5,076 bases of DNA, taken from assembly GCA_944329255.1 (NCBI GenBank), contig CALVIA010000072.1, forward strand, positions 1-5,076, read 5' to 3'. The position numbers were made by a program, and so were the translations under genes. The notes beneath the pieces were generated by a model. It saw only the letters and a list, made by a program, of their open reading frames with translations, did no database searches and was not told the DNA's origin. Positions 1 through 4,705 of this stretch are shown here, in pieces; within the stretch, counting starts at the first letter, position 1; the number at the start of each line of letters is the position of its first letter. This DNA is from an uncultured Bacilli bacterium. GTDB lineage: Bacteria; Bacillota_I; Bacilli_A; RF39; UBA660.

Positions 1-3
1 CAT
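1..3 (-). CDS. Putative start of a divergent gene running off the left edge
   Basis: Only the start codon is inside the window, so the product cannot be named. On the minus strand an ATG occupies 3 to 1, preceded by GGTGAT (13 to 8) with a 4-nt gap, and by an extended -10 promoter at 28 to 20. The layout copies that of tcdA almost base for base, which is the main reason to believe a gene starts here. A second ATG at 15 to 13 is in frame (ATG GTG ATA TAT ATG), but it would overlap the predicted transcription start and lacks its own Shine-Dalgarno, so the ATG at 3 is preferred. Confidence 0.35.
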
Positions 4-7
4 ATAT

Positions 8-28
8 ATCACCATGTTAATTATAACA
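8..28 (-). promoter_or_regulatory. Extended -10 promoter fused to a GGTGAT ribosome binding site, pointing left
   Basis: Read on the minus strand, TGT (28-26) is followed directly by TATAAT (25-20), a TGn extended -10 element. GGTGAT begins 7 nt past the end of the -10, about where transcription should start, so the mRNA leader would be only about 10 nt. No good -35 is visible, which fits extended -10 promoters. The 21 bases match the tcdA promoter/RBS at 1970-1990 at 19 positions. Part of the element (14-29) is also a 6-bp inverted repeat with an ATTA loop. Confidence 0.5.
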
Positions 29-36
29 TAATGTTT

Positions 37-50
37 TATTTATATAAATA
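37..50. repeat. 14-bp perfect A/T palindrome between two divergent promoters
   Basis: TATTTATATAAATA is its own reverse complement and lies between the leftward -10 (20-25) and the rightward -35 (66-71). It could be an operator or, with the surrounding A/T run, act as an UP-like element for the + strand promoter. In DNA this AT-rich such palindromes arise by chance, so no function is claimed. Confidence 0.25.
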
Positions 51-65
51 TTCTTTATATTTAAA

Positions 66-96
66 TTGACAAAAACCTTGGGGGGGGGGGTATAAT
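66..96 (+). promoter_or_regulatory. Sigma-A-type promoter of the pilin/BspA surface gene with a poly-G spacer
   Basis: TTGACA (66-71) and TATAAT (91-96) both match the housekeeping consensus exactly. The spacer is 19 nt, two longer than the preferred 17, and ends in 11 consecutive G directly against the -10. Loss of two G would give the optimal 17-nt spacing, so the present allele is predicted to be weak or off. An A/T-rich stretch lies upstream of the -35. Transcription should start near 103, giving a leader of about 29 nt with a GGGAGTGAG Shine-Dalgarno (117-125) ahead of the ATG at 132. Confidence 0.85.
80..90 (+). repeat. Homopolymer of 11 G in the promoter spacer (probable phase-variation tract)
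   Basis: Eleven uninterrupted G are extreme in DNA this AT-rich; no other G or C run in the window approaches this length. The tract sits wholly within the -35/-10 spacer, the position where slipped-strand mispairing changes promoter strength without touching the protein. Analogous promoter-spacer tracts are established for Neisseria porA and opc and for the Mycoplasma hyorhinis vlp genes. Exact tract length in an assembly may be a consensus of a mixed population, or affected by sequencing error in homopolymers. Confidence 0.8.
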
Positions 97-131
97 ATAC
101 TCATAATAATAAAATAGGGAGTGAGTATATA

Positions 132-1922
132 ATGAAAAATAATAAAGCATTTACACTAGTAGAACTTTTAGCTGTGATAGTAATATTAGCAGTAATATTA
201 GTAATAGCAGTACCACAAGTATTAGATGTAATAGAAACAACAAAAGTAGGAAGTTTAGAATCATCAGCTAAATTAATAGCAAATTCGGCAGAAAAAAAAT
301 ATGCAGAGTTTTTAGCATTAGGAAAAGATACAAGTACAATAAAATGTAGTGATGTATCAAAATTAAATAATAAAGACTATGGAACATGTACAATATCTTT
401 TGATGAAGATGGAAAAGCAACGGTAAGTATAAAAGGAAAAGATGATGGTAAATTTGATGGCTTAAAATGTGAAGGTACAAAAGATAATATGGTGTGTGGA
501 GATGCATCTGCATTGCCGGTAGTTAATTGTACATTTACACCTAGAGAAGATCATTTTATTACAACAAAATTATATAGAATAAAAGATTATGATGCATGTA
601 CGACATATTTAAAATCAACAGTTCCTGAAGATGAATTAACAGATGAAATGCTAAATCAAGCGGATAGTATATGTAAAGGCAATGGTATACCAGAAGCTGA
701 GATTACTACAAGTGAATTTTTTGAACAAGCAATATCAAATGGATTGACAACAGAAGAGGAACTTATAAATTTAGATGTAATAAAAATAGAAATAGAAAAA
801 AGATTAAGACCTGGAGTAGAATATGTTAATGGTCAATATACATATAGATATAAACAAGAATCTGATGGTAACAGTGAAGATAGTTGGGTAGAAATTACTG
901 AAGATGGATGGGGAGTAGTATTAACAGATAAAAAATCAACAGAACCGATAACAAGCAATTTATGCACCTATATAAACAATAAACCAATAGTATCAATGAG
1001 AGGAATGTTTGCAGGAAGCAATGCAACAGTTGTAGATTTAAGTAGTTTTAATACAAGTAAAGTAACAGATATGAGCTATATGTTTTATTATACAAGAATT
1101 GTTACCGAATTATATAATGAAAAATTAAATTATAATAGCAATGGATTTAGTTTAATTTATACAGATAATTTAATGAAAAATTATAATGTATCTCCATTGA
1201 CATGGGCGCCACCTTCAGAAAATTATGGCTTATTAGATTTAAGTAATTTTGATACAAGTAAAGTAACAGATATGAATTATATGTTTTTTGCATATACAGG
1301 TACAAATATAGATTTAAGCAGCTTTAATACAAATAATGTAGTGGATATGAGTGGGATGTTTGAATATAGTGCAGCAACAAGTTTAGACTTAAGTAATTTT
1401 GATACAAGTAATGTAACAGATATGAGTGCTATGTTTTCGGGAAGTAAAACAACAAGTTTGGATTTAAGCAGCTTTGATACAAGTAATGTAACAGATATGG
1501 GTTGGATGTTTATGGATAGTGCAGCAACAAGTTTAGATTTAAGTAATTTTGATACAAGCAAAGTAATAAATATGTGGAGTATGTTTGAAGGTAGTGCAGC
1601 AACAAGTTTAGATTTAAGTAATTTCGATACAAGTAATGTAACGGATATGGGAGGTATGTTTCAAGATAGTGCCGCAACAAGCCTAGATTTAAGTAATTTC
1701 GATACAAGTAATGTAACAAATATGTATGGTATGTTTGAAAGAAGTGCAGCAACAAGTTTAGATTTAAGTAGTTTTGATACAAGTAAAGTAACAAATGTGG
1801 GTTGGATGTTTAATGGAAGTTTAGCAACAACTGGATATGCTAGAACACAAACTGATGCTGATAAATTTAATTCATCAAGTAAGAAACCAAGTACTTTAAC
1901 ATTTGTTGTTAAAGGAAGTTAA
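132..1922 (+). CDS. Type IV pilin-like N-terminus fused to BspA/DUF285 leucine-rich repeats (surface protein)
   Basis: A 596-residue predicted surface protein, probably a host or bacterial adhesin, not assignable to a named gene. Residues 1-34 are a class III prepilin signal: short basic leader MKNNKA, then FTLVE with the +5 glutamate at E11 and a hydrophobic helix to about residue 34. Prepilin peptidase would cut after Ala6; Ala replaces the usual Gly at -1. Residues 35-130 look like a small pilin head with Cys72, 86, 113 and 122. Residues 131-275 are an unassigned acidic linker with Cys133, 156 and 181. From about 276 (Cys278, then a half repeat ending MFAGS) the protein consists of nine 25-residue repeats of the form LDLSxFDTSxVTDMxxMF (299-323 and 366-565). 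A 31-residue tail ends in VVKGS. There is no LPXTG motif or C-terminal membrane helix, so anchoring must come from the pilin helix or assembly into a pilus. The start is fixed by GGGAGTGAG at 117-125 and by the prepilin motif. It is a monocistronic unit with its own promoter and terminator. Valine and isoleucine codons are mostly GTA and ATA, unlike the next operon. Confidence 0.9.
   Translation: MKNNKAFTLVELLAVIVILAVILVIAVPQVLDVIETTKVGSLESSAKLIANSAEKKYAEFLALGKDTSTIKCSDVSKLNNKDYGTCTISFDEDGKATVSIKGKDDGKFDGLKCEGTKDNMVCGDASALPVVNCTFTPREDHFITTKLYRIKDYDACTTYLKSTVPEDELTDEMLNQADSICKGNGIPEAEITTSEFFEQAISNGLTTEEELINLDVIKIEIEKRLRPGVEYVNGQYTYRYKQESDGNSEDSWVEITEDGWGVVLTDKKSTEPITSNLCTYINNKPIVSMRGMFAGSNATVVDLSSFNTSKVTDMSYMFYYTRIVTELYNEKLNYNSNGFSLIYTDNLMKNYNVSPLTWAPPSENYGLLDLSNFDTSKVTDMNYMFFAYTGTNIDLSSFNTNNVVDMSGMFEYSAATSLDLSNFDTSNVTDMSAMFSGSKTTSLDLSSFDTSNVTDMGWMFMDSAATSLDLSNFDTSKVINMWSMFEGSAATSLDLSNFDTSNVTDMGGMFQDSAATSLDLSNFDTSNVTNMYGMFERSAATSLDLSSFDTSKVTNVGWMFNGSLATTGYARTQTDADKFNSSSKKPSTLTFVVKGS
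1026..1100 (+). repeat. First, separated 75-nt BspA repeat unit
   Basis: This encodes residues 299-323, a 25-residue unit with the same scaffold as the main array (VDLSSFNTSKVTDM, then MF). It is cut off from the other eight units by 126 nt (1101-1226) encoding 42 residues without the repeat pattern but rich in Asn and Tyr. Confidence 0.85.
1227..1826 (+). repeat. Eight tandem 75-nt BspA/DUF285 repeat units
   Basis: Exactly eight in-frame 75-nt units start at 1227, 1302, 1377, 1452, 1527, 1602, 1677 and 1752. Each encodes 25 residues matching the bacterial surface-protein repeat family of BspA and Listeria proteins. Counting from the residue two before LDLS, positions 4-5 (D, L), 8 (F), 13 (V), 19 (M) and 20 (F) are invariant in this array, and position 16 is Met in all but the last unit (Val). 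Positions 17, 18, 21 and 22 vary freely. Hand comparison of units starting 1602 and 1677 gives 63 of 75 identical bases. That is high enough for recombination to add or remove units without breaking the frame. Confidence 0.9.
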
Positions 1923-1938
1923 AATATTTTATTGATTT

Positions 1939-1970
1939 AAGATAATGTCTTTTATGATATTATCTTTTTT
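1939..1970 (+). terminator. Intrinsic terminator of the surface-protein gene
   Basis: AAGATAATGTC (1939-1949) pairs with GATATTATCTT (1956-1966): 11 bp including one G-T wobble, with a 6-nt loop and a run of six T (1965-1970). It begins 17 nt after the stop codon. The stem is A/T-rich but long. The last T is also the first base of the TGn element of the next promoter, so the two transcription units are packed back to back. Confidence 0.75.
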
Positions 1971-1990
1971 GTTATAATTATTATGGTGAT
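1970..1990 (+). promoter_or_regulatory. Extended -10 promoter and GGTGAT ribosome binding site of the tcdA operon
   Basis: TGT (1970-1972) directly followed by TATAAT (1973-1978) is a TGn extended -10; the region 17 nt upstream has no recognisable -35. Transcription is predicted near 1985, exactly where the GGTGAT Shine-Dalgarno (1985-1990) begins, 3 nt before the ATG at 1994. The mRNA would therefore have a leader of only about 9 nt. The element is nearly identical to the one on the minus strand at 8-28. Confidence 0.65.
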
Positions 1991-1993
1991 TTT

Positions 1994-2668
1994 ATGTGGC
2001 TCAGTAGATTAGAAAAGATGATTGATTCTAATAAATTAGAAAAAATAAAAAATACTTCTGTTTTAATAATTGGTATTGGTGGTGTTGGTGGAAATGCTTT
2101 AGAAGCAATAGTTAGGATGGGAGTTAATAATATTATTATTGTTGATAATGATATTATTGATATTACTAATTTGAATAGACAATTAATTAGTTTAAGGTCT
2201 AATATTGGTGAGTATAAAGTTGATGCAGCGATAAAAAGAGTAAAAGATATTAACAATGAGTGTAATATTATTGGTATAAATAAAATTATTGATAAATCAA
2301 ATATTAATTTTTTATTCAATTATAAAATAGATTATGTTATTGATTGTTGTGATACAATAAGTACAAAAATTGTATTAATAGAAGAATGTTTAAAAAGAAA
2401 TATTAAATTTATTTCTTGCATGGGAACGGGAAATAAGTTTCATCCTGAAATGCTTGAAATTGATGAATTAAAGAAAACAAGTTATGATCCAATTGCAAGG
2501 ATTTTAAGGAATAAATTTAAAAATGTAAATGATAAAATAATGGTTGTTTATTCTAAAGAAAAAAGTATTAGTATAAATGATAGGATTCCTGGATCTAATT
2601 CGTTAGTTCCTAGTTGTGCTGGCATTTTATGTGCGAGTTATGTAATAAATAATATTATAAAGGAGTGA
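1994..2668 (+). CDS. tcdA: tRNA threonylcarbamoyladenosine dehydratase TcdA (CsdL), E1-like ThiF family
   Basis: TcdA uses ATP to cyclise t6A at position 37 of ANN-decoding tRNAs into ct6A, improving decoding; it acts in the cytoplasm. The 224-residue protein shows the E1-like adenylation fold. The nucleotide loop is GIGGVGG (27-33), with acidic residues D51 and D53 at the end of the next strand, the NLNRQ motif (59-63), K75 in GEYK, and DCCD (117-120). TcdA-specific signatures distinguish it from ThiF and MoeB: MGTGNK (143-148), KTSYDPIAR (161-169), VVYSKE (184-189) and GSNSLVPS (200-207). It lacks the CxxC zinc pairs of MoeB/ThiF. At 224 residues it is somewhat shorter than many TcdA proteins (roughly 250-270), mainly at the N-terminus. 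The start is set by GGTGAT at 1985-1990. Its TGA stop lies inside the Shine-Dalgarno of the following gene, so translation is likely coupled. Ile and Val codons favour ATT and GTT. Confidence 0.9.
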   Translation: MWLSRLEKMIDSNKLEKIKNTSVLIIGIGGVGGNALEAIVRMGVNNIIIVDNDIIDITNLNRQLISLRSNIGEYKVDAAIKRVKDINNECNIIGINKIIDKSNINFLFNYKIDYVIDCCDTISTKIVLIEECLKRNIKFISCMGTGNKFHPEMLEIDELKKTSYDPIARILRNKFKNVNDKIMVVYSKEKSISINDRIPGSNSLVPSCAGILCASYVINNIIKE

Positions 2669-2675
2669 TTTTTTT

Positions 2676-3254
2676 ATGGCAGATTTGGTTTTTAAATATG
2701 GTTCAATGGGGAGTAGTAAAACAGCATCTTGTTTGATGCTTAGGTTTGAATGTATGGAAAATGGTTTAAATGTTTTATTTTTAAAACCTAGTATTGATAA
2801 TAGAGATGGTGTTTCTACTGTTAAATCAAGAATTGGTATTGAAGCTGATGCTTTTACTTATGATGCTGATGATAGTATTTCAAGAAAGTTTGCAAATGAA
2901 CTTATTGATTGTGATGTAATAATAATAGATGAGGTTCAATTTTCTTCTAAAAAACAAATTGAGGAGTTAAAAGCTATTTCTGAAGGCCTTGATAAGCCTG
3001 TCTATACTTTTGGCCTTAGAACAGATTTTAAAACAAATCTGTGGGAAGGAAGTAAAAGATTATTTGAACTGGCTACAGTTATAGAAGAACTTCCAAAGAA
3101 ATGTTTTTGTGGAAATAGTGCAATTGTAAATGCTAGGTATGATGAAAAAGGTATAGTATATGATGGAAAACAGGTTGAATTAGGAAGTAATGATAAATAT
3201 AAGGCATTATGTTACACATGCTATAAAAGAGGAAGAGTAAATGGAAAAAGATGA
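2676..3254 (+). CDS. tdk: Thymidine kinase, class II (TK1/Tdk type)
   Basis: This enzyme phosphorylates thymidine to dTMP with ATP, salvaging it for DNA synthesis in the cytoplasm. The 192 residues are a typical full length. Visible elements in order are the phosphate-binding loop GSMGSSKT (9-16), DEVQF (85-89) with Glu86 as the expected catalytic base, GLRTDF (113-118), and a zinc site made by Cys143-x-Cys145 and Cys179-x2-Cys182. The final lasso ends with YKALCYTC. The C-x-C spacing resembles the E. coli-type enzyme. The P-loop carries Ser14 where most family members have Gly (GK[ST]). The ATG at 2676 follows AGGAGTGAT (2661-2669), which includes the tcdA stop, and a run of seven T (2669-2675). 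The reading frame overlaps sufB by 14 nt, so it is the middle gene of a three-gene operon. Confidence 0.93.
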   Translation: MADLVFKYGSMGSSKTASCLMLRFECMENGLNVLFLKPSIDNRDGVSTVKSRIGIEADAFTYDADDSISRKFANELIDCDVIIIDEVQFSSKKQIEELKAISEGLDKPVYTFGLRTDFKTNLWEGSKRLFELATVIEELPKKCFCGNSAIVNARYDEKGIVYDGKQVELGSNDKYKALCYTCYKRGRVNGKR

Positions 3255-4569
3255 GATAGAATTAGAAAAAGGTCTTTCATTAGATGTTGTTAAAAATATT
3301 TCTAAAATAAAAAATGAACCTAAATGGATGAGAGATTTTAGAATAAAAGCTTATGAACATTTTGAAAAGATGAATATGCCCAATTTTGGACCAAAATTAG
3401 ATATTAATTTTAATAATATTTCATATTATAAAAGAATAAACGATAAAGTTTTTAATAATTGGGAAAGTGTTAGATGTGATGTTAAAAATACATTTGATAA
3501 TATTGGTTTAATAAGTGCTGAAAAGGAATATTTAGGTGGTGTTGGCGTCCAATATGAAAGTGAAGTAATATATCATAATATGCTTGAAGAGATAAAAAAT
3601 AAAGGTATAATTTTTACAGATACTGATACTGCTTTGAAAGAATATCCTGATTTATTTAAAAAATATTTTAATACATTAGTTGATTATAGAGAGAATAAAT
3701 TTACAGCATTGAATGGTTGTGTATGGAGTGGGGGAAGTTTTATATATATTCCTCCTAATACAAAATTAGATAGACCTCTTCAAAGTTATTTTAGAATTAA
3801 TACTAAGGATATGGGACAATTCGAAAGAACTTTGATTATAGTTGATGATAATTCAGAACTTCATTATATTGAAGGATGTACTGCTCCGACTTATACTACA
3901 GATAGTTTACATGCTGCTGTTGTGGAAATATTTGTTGGAAAAAATTCTAAATGTAGATATACTACAATTCAAAATTGGGCATCCAATATTTATAATATTG
4001 TAACAAAAAGAGCCATTGTAAAAGAAAATGGTCTTATGGAATGGATTGATGGAAATATTGGTTCTAAAATTAATATGAAGTATCCTTCTTGTATTTTAGA
4101 TGAAGAAGGTGCTAGAGGTACTTGCATTAGTATTGCTATGGCTGATAATAATCAAATTCAAGATACTGGTGCAAGGATGATTCATAATGCTCCAAATACA
4201 AAAAGTAATATCATTGCAAAAAGTATTGCTAAAAATAATGGTAATGCAACATATAGGGGAACAGTTAGAATAAAAGAAAATGCATTTAATTCTATAGCAA
4301 ATGTAAAATGTGATACTATTTTATTAGATGAAACTGCTAAAAGTGATACTATTCCTAAAAATATTGTATTAAATAATTCGTCTACAATAGAACACGAAGC
4401 AACGGTTTCTAAAGTAAGTGATGAAAAAATGTTTTATATGAAAACAAAGGGAATTGATGAAGAAAAAGCAAGAGAAATGATTATTATGGGATTCATTGAT
4501 GAATTTAGAGATGAACTACCAATGGAGTATGCTGTAGAACTTAATAAGTTATTAAAAAATAAATTTTAG
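3241..4569 (+). CDS. sufB: Fe-S cluster assembly scaffold protein SufB
   Basis: SufB is the scaffold of the cytoplasmic SufBCD complex, where sulfur from SufS and its partner and iron are built into [Fe-S] clusters with SufC as ATPase. The 442 residues are close to the Bacillota norm (about 465). The N-terminal signature ISKIKNEPKWM is near residue 20. The beta-helix core carries IEGCTAP with Cys213, matching the sulfur-accepting Cys254 of E. coli SufB, then LHAAVVE and YPSCILDEEG. The C-terminal region has Cys357 in KCDT and Glu386 in IEHEAT. These match Cys405 and Glu434 of E. coli, which are essential for cluster formation, with the same 29-residue spacing. All key residues are present, so the protein should be active. 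ATG 3241 follows AGAGGAAG (3228-3235) and lies inside the end of the thymidine kinase frame. sufC, sufD, sufS and sufU are not in this window and must lie elsewhere. Confidence 0.96.
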   Translation: MEKDEIELEKGLSLDVVKNISKIKNEPKWMRDFRIKAYEHFEKMNMPNFGPKLDINFNNISYYKRINDKVFNNWESVRCDVKNTFDNIGLISAEKEYLGGVGVQYESEVIYHNMLEEIKNKGIIFTDTDTALKEYPDLFKKYFNTLVDYRENKFTALNGCVWSGGSFIYIPPNTKLDRPLQSYFRINTKDMGQFERTLIIVDDNSELHYIEGCTAPTYTTDSLHAAVVEIFVGKNSKCRYTTIQNWASNIYNIVTKRAIVKENGLMEWIDGNIGSKINMKYPSCILDEEGARGTCISIAMADNNQIQDTGARMIHNAPNTKSNIIAKSIAKNNGNATYRGTVRIKENAFNSIANVKCDTILLDETAKSDTIPKNIVLNNSSTIEHEATVSKVSDEKMFYMKTKGIDEEKAREMIIMGFIDEFRDELPMEYAVELNKLLKNKF

Positions 4570-4606
4570 TTGATGAATATACTTTAAAATTTATTTTTTT
4601 TATTTT

Positions 4607-4650
4607 AAAATTATTTTTTAAATAAAAAAAAATAATAATTTTCCTTTTTT
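4607..4650 (+). terminator. Possible A/T-only terminator after sufB
   Basis: A hairpin can form from AAAATTATTTTTT (4607-4619) with 4627-4642: nine pairs, a 3-nt bulge, then four pairs, around a 7-nt loop. Two C and six T (4645-4650) follow. With no G-C pairs it would be weak, and in a sequence this AT-rich it could be coincidental. A second A/T hairpin (4583-4590 with 4602-4609) lies just upstream. The gap 4570-4705 holds no gene on either strand. Confidence 0.35.
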
Positions 4651-4656
4651 GCTAAT

Positions 4657-4700
4657 TTGATACTATTTTTTATTATGTGTATTATTGTTATGAAAGGAGG
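4657..4700 (+). promoter_or_regulatory. Promoter and ribosome binding site of ssb
   Basis: TTGATA (4657-4662) and TATTAT (4680-4685) are separated by exactly 17 nt. Transcription should start near 4692, immediately before a full AAAGGAGG Shine-Dalgarno (4693-4700), which is 5 nt from the ATG at 4706. The leader is thus about 14 nt, again very short, as for tcdA. Confidence 0.6.
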
Positions 4701-4705
4701 AAGTT

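Noticed and set aside
1..131. Invertible promoter segment
   Set aside because: The short inverted repeats (14-29, 37-50) do not flank the promoter as a pair and no recombinase gene is present, so slippage at poly-G is the simpler switch.
292..299. A8 run within the surface gene as a second, coding phase-variation tract
   Set aside because: Runs of 7-9 A or T occur several times in this AT-rich window, and this one encodes an ordinary Glu-Lys-Lys; nothing singles it out.
268..513. Minus-strand open frame of 81 residues inside the surface gene
   Set aside because: The translation is almost only His, Leu and Tyr, an antisense shadow of A-rich codons.
1277..1794. Two minus-strand open frames of 94 residues opposite the repeat array
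   Set aside because: They mirror the 75-nt repeats of the plus-strand gene, yield low-complexity Leu/Asn/Tyr-rich text, and have no ribosome binding site or family resemblance.
1227..1826. Diversity-generating retroelement acting on the repeats, or a CRISPR array
   Set aside because: There is no reverse transcriptase, no template repeat and no adenine-specific substitution pattern in the window. The repeats are coding and contiguous with no spacers, so neither fits.
1983..2012. Nine-codon upstream reading frame beginning at ATG 1983 overlapping the tcdA start
   Set aside because: Its ATG lies at or before the predicted transcription start and has no Shine-Dalgarno, so it is unlikely to be translated.
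1981..2319. Minus-strand 112-residue frame resembling a hydrophobic protein
   Set aside because: It lies opposite well-supported tcdA; its hydrophobicity results from reading AAT/ATT-rich codons backwards, and it lacks a start signal.
4570..4705. Small RNA or riboswitch in the gap before ssb
   Set aside because: The stretch is nearly pure A/T with only weak A-T hairpins and no conserved-looking aptamer; the promoter found at 4657-4685 leaves a leader too short for a riboswitch.
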